DNA of 64,000 nt from CAIVVT01 sp963757265 (lineage in GTDB: Bacteria; Acidobacteriota; Terriglobia; Bryobacterales; Bryobacteraceae): assembly GCA_963757265.1 (NCBI GenBank), contig CAVWRA010000006.1:1860001-1924000 (forward strand), written 5' to 3'. Positions 1 through 8,271 of this stretch are shown one piece after another. The position numbers and the translations under genes are program-made. How positions within the stretch are numbered: the stretch's first letter is position 1; each line of letters begins with the position of its first letter. Under the pieces are notes generated by a model, which was not told the DNA's origin, did not search any database, and worked only from the letters and a program-made list of their open reading frames with translations.

Positions 1-350
1 GCCACGCCGGGAGCAGTGAACGCCAGGATGAGCGCACAGTAATCACGGAGGCGATGACACCGGGGCATCACGAGAACCTACAAGGCTCATATCGGCGGCG
101 CATCCAGAGTCTCCAAGAAACCCAATCGTTGATTCAACAGACCTGCCACTGAGGCGCCGCCCACGCGGCGATCCGTGTTCCGCACTGCCTCCTGCCCTTA
201 TTCCGTTGCAATTACACAAAACGGCCTGTGCCGGTACTCGGAAACGTTGTTGATGGTCGGTAAACGGCGTTTCCGGAAACCGACCCACTGTCCGGAGTTC
301 TGGCAGCCGTTATAGGGGATTTCAGAAATCCTGTCTGGCAAACAAGCTAC
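1..350. other. Non-coding stretch left of integrase fragment
   Basis: No convincing gene is visible here. The one open frame (43-288, minus) has no family resemblance and no ribosome site. The stretch contains one copy of the palindromic GTAAACGSCGTTTAC-like motif near 259-274, followed by a second small palindrome GGTTTCCGGAAACC. Confidence 0.5.
259..274. repeat. Palindromic motif copy a (GGTAAACGGCGTTTCC)
   Basis: This is an imperfect palindrome with the core AAACGGCGTTT. Related copies occur at 11645-11659, 18919-18934 and 25714-25731, each in non-coding DNA near broken genes. It could be the end of a mobile element or an excision scar; the sequence alone does not decide. Confidence 0.45.
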
Positions 351-707
351 TCAGGATTTTGGAACCCTCACGCCCTTCGACTTGGCGCCTTTCACGCGCC
401 TGATGCCGGCAGCGAGTTCCGGCGCCAGCAGGCCATTGTCGGCAACCTCGACGGCCAACTTCCGCACGGCGGTGATGCGGACGTTGACGGAGATTGGGCC
501 TTGCCCTCGAGCCTCGAGTGCCATCCGCCAGGCGTTCACGGTGGCCTTCGTGAAGCCGGGCCGGGGCCCCTGGCCGGACCACGCGATGAACTCGTCCAAC
601 CCGAGATTGTAGACCCGGCGCGTGATTGGCGATGACACGCTATCCAGGACCAGGGCCTTCAGCCGGTGCCAGTTTGCAGCCTGGTTTGCCAGCGTTAACG
701 CATTCAT
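351..707 (-). pseudogene. Truncated tyrosine recombinase (N-terminal core-binding domain only)
   Basis: The 118-residue product matches the N-terminal SAM-like core-binding domain of XerC/phage-type integrases. It has helices around SSPITRRVYNLGLDEFIAW, then QGPISVNVRITAVRKLAVE, and ends just after the linker KGAKSKGVRV. The whole catalytic domain with the R-H-R-Y residues (about 180 residues) is missing: the frame closes after VPKS. The start is the ATG at 707, preceded by AAGGGGG; an upstream in-frame start at 776 has no ribosome site. It is a remnant and cannot be an active recombinase, although the DNA-binding domain could still be made. Confidence 0.75.
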
Positions 708-821
708 ATCATTCCCCCTTGAAGCGATCGTTATTGAGCAATATTGGTAGCATGTCAACCTTACCTCGGAGTGCAAGGCGCATCAAGTAATAGGGCGCGT
801 TCGTTGGGCATTGCGTGATTG

Positions 822-905
822 AAGGCGCACGGCGGCAGTCTGCCGCTGGAACCGACTGACCTGAACCGGCGCGGCTCGACCTTCCGCATGGACCTGCCGC
901 TCTAA
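822..905 (+). pseudogene. Histidine kinase C-terminal remnant
   Basis: An open frame reads KAHGGSLPLEP and ends GSTFRMDLPL before TAA. This is the typical end of a HATPase_c domain: the helix ending in EAHGG, then the G-STF-LPL terminal strand. No upstream kinase sequence survives. A response-regulator remnant lies about 200 bp downstream, so the two probably derive from one two-component operon. Confidence 0.5.
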
Positions 906-1036
906 GTCGCGGCCAAGAAGCTATGCACCTCAAGCTCGTGGGAGGGGGCGTCTCTAGTGCAGGCTCGAAAGCCAACCCAACCGTCCCCAATGAAATCCAA
1001 CCTACCCTCCATCAGCCCTTTATGACTCCCTCATGC

Positions 1037-1061
1037 GTCTTCTACCAGACTGTTAGAAGAC
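1037..1061. other. Perfect 8-bp inverted repeat
   Basis: Arms GTCTTCTA and TAGAAGAC are separated by 9 nt. They lie between the kinase and response-regulator remnants. There is no T-run, so it could be an old operator or a weak terminator. Confidence 0.35.
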
Positions 1062-1104
1062 TAATAACTGCGGCACCCGTCTCGTTGCCGTCGGCTTGAG
1101 ACAG

Positions 1105-1233
1105 ATGTTTCCGCGGAGCTGGGAGGTGTTCGTGGCTCATGAACGCATCAGTGCGTTAGTCGTAGACGAAGAACAGTCGTTGCGCCGGGCCCTCGTCCTC
1201 TCGCTGATGGCCAGAGGGTTCCGCGGGAAATGA
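1105..1233 (+). pseudogene. Response-regulator receiver domain N-terminal remnant
   Basis: The reading frame 1105-1233 encodes ISALVVDEEQSLRRALVLSL followed by MARGFRGK and a stop. This is beta-1 with the acidic pocket (VVDEE) and helix alpha-1 of a CheY-like receiver. Normal receivers continue for about 90 more residues, including the phospho-accepting Asp, which is absent. The frame is cut exactly where the dispersed repeat at 1231 starts (ATGATGGGCTGC), so the insertion or deletion that brought the repeat destroyed the gene. The true start is unclear (ATG 1105, or GTG 1132 behind GGGAGG). Confidence 0.6.
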
Positions 1234-1380
1234 TGGGCTGCAAGTCTCGCGCTGTTAACGAGTCGGGAAGTCCTCGGCGTAGTTCTTGGCTCCCCAAGTG
1301 CGACGCAGGTACGAAATGTGAAATGGAGAATTCCGTCTCAGTGGTTTTCTCCGCGGTGTTAACCGGAAGGGGGATTTCGG
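1231..1380. repeat. Dispersed 150-bp repeat, full-length copy
   Basis: Its left half (GGGCTGCAAGTCT ... GGCTCCCCAAG) recurs at 22490-22556 and its right half (CTCCCCAAG ... GTTAACCGGAAGGGGG) recurs at 24503-24597, each clearly similar with scattered mismatches. The right half contains a hairpin of the form GGAGAAn...nTTTTCTCC. Nothing in it looks like a protein. It adjoins a truncated response regulator on the left and a membrane-protein fragment on the right. Confidence 0.6.
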
Positions 1381-1494
1381 GGGTGCGTCCGAAGATGACG
1401 CTTTGCACTTGAGTGACGGCTTGGCTCAACAGTATGAACCGGCCTACGCCCGTCCAGGCCACGAACTTCGCAAGATTGAGCCGAACTCCTTCTT
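1381..1494 (-). pseudogene. Fragment related to the small membrane protein at 2289-2540
   Basis: The minus frame reads VRLNLAKFVAWTGVGRFILL. It aligns with residues LLNFAELVVWTCAGLFTLL of the protein encoded at 2289-2540, sharing L, N, A, V-W-T, G, F and L-L positions. It has no start codon or ribosome site and runs into the dispersed repeat. It is most likely a degraded paralogue or duplicated end. Confidence 0.35.
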
Positions 1495-1516
1495 AGATGC
1501 AGAGGCACCGGCATGC

Positions 1517-2257
1517 CTATTTCACGCTCTCCGCCACGAAAGCTTCAGGCGGAACCGCCGTGATCGTGATGCCGCCGAAACCCATTCGCAAATACATCCG
1601 GCGTGACGGCGGGGAAGTCGCAGTGGCGTAGCGTTCGCCCAGCCGAAATGGATTGAGGCGAGGAGTGCCGTCAAAATCAGAGATGACAGTGCCGAACTTG
1701 CTTCTTGCGTCGAACGCGTACGCACCGTTATCGCTTAGCATCAATACGATGTCACCGCGACCGCAAGTTGCCTCTATGTCCGCGGTCATGTTGCTCACCA
1801 GCACGTAACCGACCCCGTGGTGGATCGCCAGTCGCGTGTCGCGCGGCGCGTGGATCAGGCACTCCACCGTGACGCCGGCCTTGGTCGTGCGCGGCAAGGG
1901 GGGAAGGAAGAAGCCGCGGGTAGGGAGGGTGGTCGAAATCGCCAATTCGCGATCGGAGCGGCACTCGGTCATGACGTGGATACGCTCCAGGCGCCGCCCG
2001 GCGTCCTCCTTCCGACTGGGCGCATAGTAATCCGTCGTCAACTTCAGGATTGTGATCTCAACCTCGGGCCGGTCCCAGCCTTCTATCTTCAAATCGCCGT
2101 AGGAGTTGTTCACCTGAATAATGCCACCCGGCGCAAAGCTAATGCGCTCGGTATGCGTGGCTTGAGCCTGTTGCTGAGCTCCTTCCGCGGCAAACAGCGG
2201 CAGCGTGATACCGAGTAAGCTCTGCACGAAAAAGACTAACGCCAGTTTGTGGGTCAT
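1517..2257 (-). CDS. Secreted DUF4097-like (putative adhesin fold) protein
   Basis: The 246-residue product starts with a clear Sec signal peptide (MTHKLALVFFVQSLLGITLP, cleavage near LFAAEG). The rest is beta-rich: IIQVNNSYGDLKIEGWD and VEITILKLTTD near the N-terminus, and strands such as GVGYVLVSNMTADIEATCGRG later. This is the pattern of DUF4097 proteins, in which strands of a beta solenoid read 'GDLxIxGWD'. The start at 2257 is chosen because AAAGGA lies 8 nt upstream; longer in-frame starts have no signal peptide or ribosome site. The gene sits 31 bp behind a small membrane protein. Such proteins often accompany sigma/anti-sigma genes, but none is visible here. The function is unknown. 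Confidence 0.6.
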   Translation of the reverse strand: MTHKLALVFFVQSLLGITLPLFAAEGAQQQAQATHTERISFAPGGIIQVNNSYGDLKIEGWDRPEVEITILKLTTDYYAPSRKEDAGRRLERIHVMTECRSDRELAISTTLPTRGFFLPPLPRTTKAGVTVECLIHAPRDTRLAIHHGVGYVLVSNMTADIEATCGRGDIVLMLSDNGAYAFDARSKFGTVISDFDGTPRLNPFRLGERYATATSPPSRRMYLRMGFGGITITAVPPEAFVAESVK

Positions 2258-2288
2258 GTCTTGAAGTCCTTTATTCATTCGCGACCAA

Positions 2289-2540
2289 TCAGTAACCGCC
2301 TGGGTGTTCGTACTGGGTAAATCTCGGTGCGAACCGATGGCAAGACCAGGCATCTTGGCGCCGGCCACGCGCAGGGTTAGTTTTTTCCCTGTCGCTGCGA
2401 GTGACTTCCGGAGACAAGTTGAGAGCCCCGTGAACCGGATTCCCGAAGCAGGCGGGAGCAAGCAGCGTGAATAGGCCTGCGCAGGTCCAAACCACGAGCT
2501 CCGCAAAATTGAGCAGAAATGCCGCAATGAGCCGGCGCAT
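2289..2540 (-). CDS. Small hypothetical membrane protein
   Basis: The 83-residue protein has one hydrophobic segment near the N-terminus (about residues 5-31, AAFLLNFAELVVWTCAGLFT) followed by a polar tail with no recognisable motif. It lies between the aldolase gene (22 bp upstream) and the DUF4097-like gene (31 bp downstream) on the same strand. A degenerate copy of its hydrophobic part occurs at 1381-1494. The ribosome site is weak, so the gene may be a remnant whose tail is out of its original frame. No function is assigned. Confidence 0.35.
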   Translation of the reverse strand: MRRLIAAFLLNFAELVVWTCAGLFTLLAPACFGNPVHGALNLSPEVTRSDREKTNPARGRRQDAWSCHRFAPRFTQYEHPGGY

Positions 2541-2561
2541 GTGATCGTCTTTCGCGGAGTC

Positions 2562-3221
2562 TTATCGATGCTCGAGTTGACTGCGTGCATCACTCACCAT
2601 ATTCATGTAGCGTCGAGCCAGTTCATGGATCCACTCCCGCTGGCGGCGCTTGATTGCGTTCTGGTGAATCAAGTGCTGACCGATCCCGAGTGCGGCTGCG
2701 CCCGCGAGGATAAAATCGGCAGCATTCTTCTGGTTCACGCCACCAGTTGCGATTAGCGGAATCTGGGGAAACGGCGCTTTGAGGACCCGGATGTACTCTG
2801 GTCCGCCGACCTGCGCGCAAGGGAACACTTTGACGAAGTCGGACCCAGCTTTCCATGCTGCCATGATTTCGCTGGGCGTCAAGGCTCCGGGTAAGACGAC
2901 AACGTCGTGTTTCAACGCAAACTCGACGATTTCGAGATCGAGACCGGGGCTGGTCAAGAACCCGGCACCGGCGTCGAGACAGCGATGCGCCGTGTCAACA
3001 TCAGTTATCGTGCCGGCGCCGACGATGATATCCGTGCGGTGCCGCATCAGTTCGCCGATGATCCTGACTGCGCCGGGAATCGTCATCGTCAATTCGACGA
3101 TTGGGATGCCGCTGCTGCACACCGCCTCCGCCGCAAACAGTGCTTCGCCTTCGGAATAGACGCGAACAGCGGGGATAATGCCAATCTCCACAATGCGCGC
3201 GCGAACCTCTTGTCTTGTCAT
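2562..3221 (-). CDS. eda: 2-dehydro-3-deoxyphosphogluconate / 4-hydroxy-2-oxoglutarate aldolase
   Basis: The 219-residue protein is a full-length class I KDPG/KHG aldolase, a cytosolic TIM barrel that cleaves 2-keto-3-deoxy-6-phosphogluconate to pyruvate and glyceraldehyde 3-phosphate at the end of the Entner-Doudoroff pathway. Visible motifs are GIIPAVRV (14-21), the catalytic glutamate in IVELTMTIP (Glu43), VGAGTI (67-72), and the Schiff-base lysine in FVKVFPC (Lys131), followed by IATGGV. The protein has no leader and is cytoplasmic, unlike many enzymes in this window. A fragment of a SorC-type sugar-responsive regulator lies upstream in the opposite orientation, which may once have controlled it. 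Related KDPGal aldolases share the same motifs, so the exact stereochemistry is open. Confidence 0.88.
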   Translation of the reverse strand: MTRQEVRARIVEIGIIPAVRVYSEGEALFAAEAVCSSGIPIVELTMTIPGAVRIIGELMRHRTDIIVGAGTITDVDTAHRCLDAGAGFLTSPGLDLEIVEFALKHDVVVLPGALTPSEIMAAWKAGSDFVKVFPCAQVGGPEYIRVLKAPFPQIPLIATGGVNQKNAADFILAGAAALGIGQHLIHQNAIKRRQREWIHELARRYMNMVSDARSQLEHR

Positions 3222-3469
3222 AAAGTCCTTTGAGGGCCGGATGGCGAAAGGAGGTGGATCACGGCAGGCTCCTGACGCCCACCGCCTCGCGAAGCTGCTC
3301 CAGCGCAGTCAGGTAAGCAGCAATGGTCTGGCGCCAGGAACACAATGAGAGTCGTCCTCACCGATCTCTCGGAGAAAGGACGCCGAACGAATTCGCCTGT
3401 GATTACGCGGCCCGCCGCGAAGTCGGGGTAATGCCAACCGGCTGAGGACTAACATTCTGGCTGGTCTAA
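3222..3469. other. Intergenic stretch with a possible minus-strand C-terminal scrap
   Basis: No complete gene is present. On the minus strand, about 3285-3350, a frame reads AAYLTALEQLREAVGVRSLP followed by TGA, which looks like the helical end of a protein, but it is too short to assign. Confidence 0.25.
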
Positions 3470-3784
3470 GAAGACCGGGCCGCTCACTGGAAGGTCATCC
3501 AGCCTTCGGCGCTGGACGAATTGCACGCGCACAATGCGGTCGGCTCCCTCAATCTGCGATACTTCGACGCGGATGGACGGACGCTCCTTTCAGAACTCGA
3601 CGAGCGAATTATCGGCCTCACATATGATGAGATCAAGGGAATCCGCCGCGTTGCGGGAGTCGCCGGCGGATCTAGCAAGCGCGAGGCGATTCGAGCGGCG
3701 GTATCGGGAAAACTGGTCAACGTTCTTATCACCGATCACCTCACCGCGCAGTACCTGCTGAAACGCCAAGGCCAAAACGCTTGA
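3470..3784 (+). pseudogene. C-terminal fragment of a SorC/DeoR-type sugar-binding regulator
   Basis: A 104-codon frame open from 3470 encodes the end of the SorC sugar-binding domain. It reads AVGSLNLRYFDADGR, then DERIIGLTYDEIKGIRRVAG, then GGSSKREAIRAAV and LVNVLITDHLTAQYLL. Intact family members are about 320 residues, with an N-terminal HTH that is missing here; no ATG is present and only a TTG at 3521 could start translation. The match to the family's ligand-domain end (VAGG-K-AI-AAL-G-LVNVLITD-TA-LL) is strong. It was probably the regulator of a sugar-acid operon such as the adjacent aldolase. Confidence 0.65.
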
Positions 3785-3790
3785 GTATAA

Positions 3791-3876
3791 GTACACGTCC
3801 TCCGGGGCAACTAATCAGTCAAGTATGGCCCGATAGGTATACCTCCTCGGCGACAGCTAATTGGTCAAGTCTGACG
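3791..3876. repeat. Two direct repeats, period 46 bp, upstream of the TonB receptor promoter
   Basis: Unit 1 (3791-3828) and unit 2 (3837-3876) share the pattern GTA.AC.TCCTC.G....A.CTAAT..GTCAAGT.TG. They end about 60 bp upstream of a good -35 box for the TonB receptor gene, a suitable place for a paired operator. No other copies were found in the window. Confidence 0.45.
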
Positions 3877-3934
3877 TGTCTTTCAAGCCCAGTTAACGGC
3901 CCCATTGAGCAGATGCCCATCCTTAAAAAATTGC

Positions 3935-3962
3935 TTGACACCGCCACAGATTGAGATAGTCT
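3935..3962 (+). promoter_or_regulatory. Sigma-70-type promoter of the TonB receptor gene
   Basis: A consensus -35 TTGACA (3935-3940) is followed after 16 bp by TAGTCT (3957-3962) as the -10. The predicted transcript starts near 3970 and gives a leader of about 75 nt before the GTG start at 4044. The local A/T richness around 3925-3965 contrasts with the surrounding sequence. Confidence 0.55.
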
Positions 3963-4043
3963 ATATGCGGCGGAAATAGTAGATTGCTTCTGCAAGTTTG
4001 TCGTGTGCCCGCTTGGTGGGAGCGACAGCGAAAGGAGTTATGT

Positions 4044-7000
4044 GTGCGTAGGTTAGTCACTTTGACATGTCTTATTTTATTGTTGGGCGCTTTCGGTATC
4101 GTTTTCGCCCAGACAACAACAGGCACTTTTGGGGGCACGGTTTCGGATGCTACCGGTGGGCGCGTGGCCCACGCGGCGGTGACCGCGCTGAATGTGGAAA
4201 CCGGCCAGAAATTCAAGGCGGTCACGACGGATACCGGCGATTTCATCATCGTTCAGCTGCCAACAGGCCAGTATGAGGTCGACGTTGTGGCCAAAGGCTT
4301 CAAGACCTTGGAACGCAAGGGCCTCACTCTGGATGTGGCCGGCAAGGTCACTCTGGATTTGACGCTCGAGATCGGGGCGATTACTGAAAGCGTCTCGGTC
4401 ACGGCGGAAGCGCCGATGCTGCGCACGCAGGACGCGCAGGTCGGCGACATCATCAACTCGCTGATGGTGGAGAACCTGCCGCAGCTCGACCGCAACGCGC
4501 TGGACCTGATGAAGCTGAGCGGCAACGTCGCCGGCAATGGCGTGCCCGGTGGCTTCCAGAGCGACATCCGCCTCAACGGTGGCCGCCAGCAGGGCCTCGA
4601 CGTTCTGGTCGACGGCAACTCGGTAATACTCGGCAAGGGCCACAACGTCGGCAGCGGCGGCACGCCCACCATGGAGCAGGTCAACGAGTTCAAGGTCATC
4701 ACCAACGGCATCCCGGCCGAATACGGCCGCGTCTCCGGCGGTCTCCTGACGCTGGCCACTAAGGGCGGCACCAACGAGTTCCATGGTCAGCTCTTCGAGT
4801 ACTTCCAGAACCAGATGTTGAACGCCAACTCCTGGGAGTTCAACAACGAGTTGACCTACAGGCCGGGCCACAAGGCCCCCGTGGCGGCTTTCCATAACAA
4901 CGAGTACGGCTTCCGCGTCGGCGGTCCGGTCGAGGTGCCGAAGATTTACAAGGGCAAGAACAAGACCTTCTTCTTCGTCAACTGGGAGCAGATCAAGAAC
5001 CGCCAGGCCGGCAATCCCAAACTGTCGATGGCCGCGACCGCGGCCGACAAGAACGGGGACATGAGTGACATCATAGCCAACGGCGCAGGTCCGATGATGT
5101 ACGATCCCTTGGGCGACACGATCTACGATCCGACGGCCAACGCCGGCAACGGCGCCTGGGTCCACACGGCGCTCATGCCGAACAACGGCACCACCGTTCC
5201 GGCCGCCCGCATCGGCCCCGTGGCGCAGAAGATCGACGCCCTGATGCCCGCGCCGAACCACACTCCGCAACCCGGATGGACGCAGCAGTATGCCTACATC
5301 GGCTATCAGGCCACTAAGACCGACGCCTATCAGTGGGAGACCCGCCTCGACCACATGATCACCGACAACCAGCGCATCACAGTGCGCTTCAACCGCAACA
5401 ACAGCTCCAGCGGCAGCTCGCAGTGGTACGACGCCTTCGATCCGCTGACTGGCAGCACCGTCAACCATGCCCTGAACGGCTCGGTGGCCTATACCTTGAC
5501 AGCGACGCCGACCATGGTGTTCGACGTACGCGCTTCGGTGATCCACAGCCCCGGCTCGAGCGGTCAGGCCTGGGGGGCGGTCGGCAAGGACGACGGGAAG
5601 TGGGGCATCGACCCGGTAATGGAGGGGCTCATCAATAGCACGCCGGGCGCCATCGACTACCGCGTGTGGACCTCGAACATGAACGGGTGGGGCGATAACC
5701 CGGGCGTGCAGAGCCAATCGAGCACATCGCTCGACGCCAACACCTCCTACGACCTGACGGCCAGCGTCACCAAGATCTGGAACCGTCACACCATCAAGAG
5801 CGGCTTCGACACCCGCCGCATGTACGACAACCACCTGCAGTTGCTGTATGGCCCGATCTCCTATCAGAGCCTCGCCACCGAGGTCAGCGACGACAACAAC
5901 TGGGATAGTACCCTCAACCACTCGCCCGACGGCCGCGGCTTTGCCGACTCCTGGGGCGACTGGCTGATGGGCATGGGCGGCGTTGACGTCGGCCAGACCG
6001 CCCCGATCAACCTGATGAACCGCCAGGGCTACTACGCCGCCTACGTGCAGGACGACTTCAAGGTCAACAAGAAACTGACGATCAACTACGGCCTGCGCTG
6101 GGACATGGAGACCCCGATCACCGACCATTACAACCACGTCTATGGCTGGATCCAGGACGCGCCCAGCGCCTGGTCCGTGCCGTCGGGGTATAGCTGGACC
6201 GGCGCCCTTCAGGCGGCCGGCCTGACCGCCGCGCAGATCGCCACGATTCCGACTCCGACTTGGGTGACCAACGGCAAGCTGCCCAATGGCGCCCCCTGCT
6301 ACATCAAGAGCCCGACCTGCCCGGGCAACACGCCGTTCCAGTACCACCCTTGGCAGTTCGCTCCGCGCCTGGCCGCCGCCTACCAGCTCAACAACAAGAC
6401 CGTGCTGCGCGCCTCCTGGGGCATGATGTACCTCACCGCGACCGGCGACTACTGGAACAGCTACATCACCGACGCCGACCGCGCGTCCGAGCCCTATCCT
6501 CCGGTCCGCTCCCAGGGCGTCGGCGGCACCTACGGCAACCTGGTCGAGAACAACGCGCACCTTTTCCAGCCGAGCGAAATTGTGCCGTTCAGCAACACCA
6601 ACGCGGCGCTTGACTACACCGTAGGCGGATTCTACGAATCGGGCGGCACGGTCACCGACAACCACCCGGCCCGCGAGCAAAACTGGAACTTCTCGGTCCA
6701 GCGCCAACTCCCCGGCCAGATGCTGCTGGAGGTCGGCTACAACGGCAACCACTCCGGCGATCTGCCGATCAACGGCTATCCGCTGTCGCCGTTCCCGGCG
6801 AAGGACCTCCTGGGACCGTCTTTCCAGAAGCTTTACCAGACGCAGGTTGTCAACCCATTCTCCAGCCAGGAGCAGCCGCTCAACGCCTACTCCGGCGCCA
6901 CGGTGCCGCTGGGCACGCTACTGCTCGACAACCCCATCTTCGGCGGCGTAAACGTCCAGGGCGTCAACGCCGGCCGCTCGAACTACAACGCCGCCACCGT

Positions 7001-7826
7001 CAAGGTTGACAAGCGGTTCTCGAACGGCCTCATCTTCCTGTTCAACTACACCTTCAGCAAGTCGCTCGATGATGTCGGCAACATCAGCGGCGGCCCGGGC
7101 GCCATCGCGGCCGCGCCGTTGCAGTCGTTCCAGACCTTCGCTTCCGCCTACGGCTACAGCCCGGCCGACATGACGCACCGCTTCAGCTTCTATCACGACT
7201 ACCAGCTCCCGGTCGGTCGAGGCCGCCGCTTCCTCGGCACCCCCAAGGGCGTCGCGGGCAAGGTGATCGACTACGCCATCGGCGGCTGGGAGTACGCCGG
7301 TATCTGGAGCTTCCACAGCGGCACGCCGCTGACCTTCAGCTGCCTGCAGAGTAACATCTCGGCCTCGGCCGGCGTGGCTACCCTCTTCTCGGTCGCCAGC
7401 GGTGCGATCGCGAACTCGGCCTTCGGCGGCGATCCCAACAAGCTCCTGGTCTCGACTCTCGACAACATCGGCACCGGCTATAACAACACCACGGGCATCT
7501 TCAATCCGGGTTCGTTCACCGTTCGCCGCTTCAACGGGGGGAACTTCACAGATCCGGAGCCGCTGACGCCGGGCAACATCCCGAACGTCTACCCCTGGAT
7601 TCGCAACCCCAGCTCCTGGGATTATGACTCCTCGTTGATGAAGAACTTCGGCATCGCGCGCGAAGGGAAAATCTACCTCCAGTTGCGCGCCGAGGCATCG
7701 AATGTCTTCAATCTGCGCGGCCTGGGTACCTACAACACTACCTGGGATAGCGCGGGCTTTGGTCTGATCCAAAACTCGGCGCAGAATCCCCGCCACATGA
7801 AGATCTCGGCCAGACTCTTCTTCTAA
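4044..7826 (+). CDS. Oar-like TonB-dependent outer-membrane receptor
   Basis: The 1260-residue product has a signal peptide (about 22 residues, cleavage after IVFA), then a carboxypeptidase-regulatory-like beta-sandwich (about 25-105, TFGGTVSDATGGRVAHAAVT). A plug domain follows (ESVSVTAEAPMLRTQDAQVG; later QVNEFKVITNGIPAEYGRVS), then a long beta barrel ending in the outer-membrane signature KISARLFF. This domain order defines the large Oar/TonB receptors that are greatly expanded in Acidobacteriota and import oligosaccharides or other large ligands. The GTG at 4044 is chosen because AAAGGAG lies 6 nt upstream and the signal peptide begins there; the in-frame start at 3984 would add 20 residues before the leader. 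The gene appears to be monocistronic, with a promoter and terminator of its own. The substrate cannot be read from sequence. Confidence 0.9.
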   Translation: MRRLVTLTCLILLLGAFGIVFAQTTTGTFGGTVSDATGGRVAHAAVTALNVETGQKFKAVTTDTGDFIIVQLPTGQYEVDVVAKGFKTLERKGLTLDVAGKVTLDLTLEIGAITESVSVTAEAPMLRTQDAQVGDIINSLMVENLPQLDRNALDLMKLSGNVAGNGVPGGFQSDIRLNGGRQQGLDVLVDGNSVILGKGHNVGSGGTPTMEQVNEFKVITNGIPAEYGRVSGGLLTLATKGGTNEFHGQLFEYFQNQMLNANSWEFNNELTYRPGHKAPVAAFHNNEYGFRVGGPVEVPKIYKGKNKTFFFVNWEQIKNRQAGNPKLSMAATAADKNGDMSDIIANGAGPMMYDPLGDTIYDPTANAGNGAWVHTALMPNNGTTVPAARIGPVAQKIDALMPAPNHTPQPGWTQQYAYIGYQATKTDAYQWETRLDHMITDNQRITVRFNRNNSSSGSSQWYDAFDPLTGSTVNHALNGSVAYTLTATPTMVFDVRASVIHSPGSSGQAWGAVGKDDGKWGIDPVMEGLINSTPGAIDYRVWTSNMNGWGDNPGVQSQSSTSLDANTSYDLTASVTKIWNRHTIKSGFDTRRMYDNHLQLLYGPISYQSLATEVSDDNNWDSTLNHSPDGRGFADSWGDWLMGMGGVDVGQTAPINLMNRQGYYAAYVQDDFKVNKKLTINYGLRWDMETPITDHYNHVYGWIQDAPSAWSVPSGYSWTGALQAAGLTAAQIATIPTPTWVTNGKLPNGAPCYIKSPTCPGNTPFQYHPWQFAPRLAAAYQLNNKTVLRASWGMMYLTATGDYWNSYITDADRASEPYPPVRSQGVGGTYGNLVENNAHLFQPSEIVPFSNTNAALDYTVGGFYESGGTVTDNHPAREQNWNFSVQRQLPGQMLLEVGYNGNHSGDLPINGYPLSPFPAKDLLGPSFQKLYQTQVVNPFSSQEQPLNAYSGATVPLGTLLLDNPIFGGVNVQGVNAGRSNYNAATVKVDKRFSNGLIFLFNYTFSKSLDDVGNISGGPGAIAAAPLQSFQTFASAYGYSPADMTHRFSFYHDYQLPVGRGRRFLGTPKGVAGKVIDYAIGGWEYAGIWSFHSGTPLTFSCLQSNISASAGVATLFSVASGAIANSAFGGDPNKLLVSTLDNIGTGYNNTTGIFNPGSFTVRRFNGGNFTDPEPLTPGNIPNVYPWIRNPSSWDYDSSLMKNFGIAREGKIYLQLRAEASNVFNLRGLGTYNTTWDSAGFGLIQNSAQNPRHMKISARLFF

Positions 7827-7851
7827 GAGTCCTTTCACCAACGTCCAACCA

Positions 7852-7886
7852 AAGGGGGATCGGCCAACGCCGCTCCCCCTTCTTCT
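7852..7886 (+). terminator. Rho-independent terminator of the TonB receptor gene
   Basis: The arms AAGGGGGATCGGC (7852-7864) and GCCGCTCCCCCTT (7869-7881) form a 13-position stem with one T.C mismatch and a 4-nt loop, followed by the pyrimidine-rich tail CTTCT. The hairpin starts 25 bp after the stop codon. Confidence 0.75.
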
Positions 7887-8036
7887 ATGTCTCCCTCCAG
7901 ATTTCTGTTCCCCGTGCGCACTGTAAACTGAACTTAGCAGTTGCCCAAGTGCCGTGTTGTTCCGCCGTTGTTCATCGCGGCGACCGTTTCCGCCGCGTAA
8001 AGCGCGCCGGCGTCACAGGTGACTGAAGCCGCCACC

Positions 8037-8271
8037 CTACTCACCCAGCCCGGCCCACCACAGCCGCATGCCCAGTTCATGATCCATTCGTCCCGGGTGA
8101 TCTTTGGGGTGCTTCAGATGATGAAAGGGGTCTATGTACACGTTTCGCGCGAGCGTTTTCCCGTCCTTGGAGGTTAAGTCCAGCATGACCTGGTAGACCT
8201 GAGCGTCCTTTACCGGGAAAGTCAGATCGCCGATGCGCACGTGCGAGTCTGGTCCCAGACGAATGTCGCGC
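8037..8271 (-). pseudogene. C-terminal remnant, glycoside-hydrolase-like, out of frame behind the DUF5107 gene
   Basis: The minus frame reads DIRLGPDSHVRIGDLTFPV, then LDLTSKDGKTLARNVYIDPF and ends HELGMRLWWAGLGE. The beta-strand-rich pattern with 'LARNVY-DPFH' and the aromatic end resembles the last domain of family-2-like exo-glycosidases (low certainty). It has no start of its own. Its frame is offset from the upstream DUF5107 gene, and both frames meet in a run of CG dinucleotides at about 8265-8280. The simplest reading is a deletion that joined two genes, with the junction in or near that run. Confidence 0.45.

Noticed and set aside
1148..1462. A 104-codon minus frame as a gene
   Set aside because: It is a fusion of a membrane-protein scrap and the dispersed repeat, and its second half matches the repeat frame at 24503-24597.
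4077..6752. An 891-codon open frame on the minus strand
   Set aside because: It lies opposite the TonB receptor gene; its Val/Gly/Arg-rich composition and lack of a ribosome site show that it is the antisense shadow of a high-GC gene.
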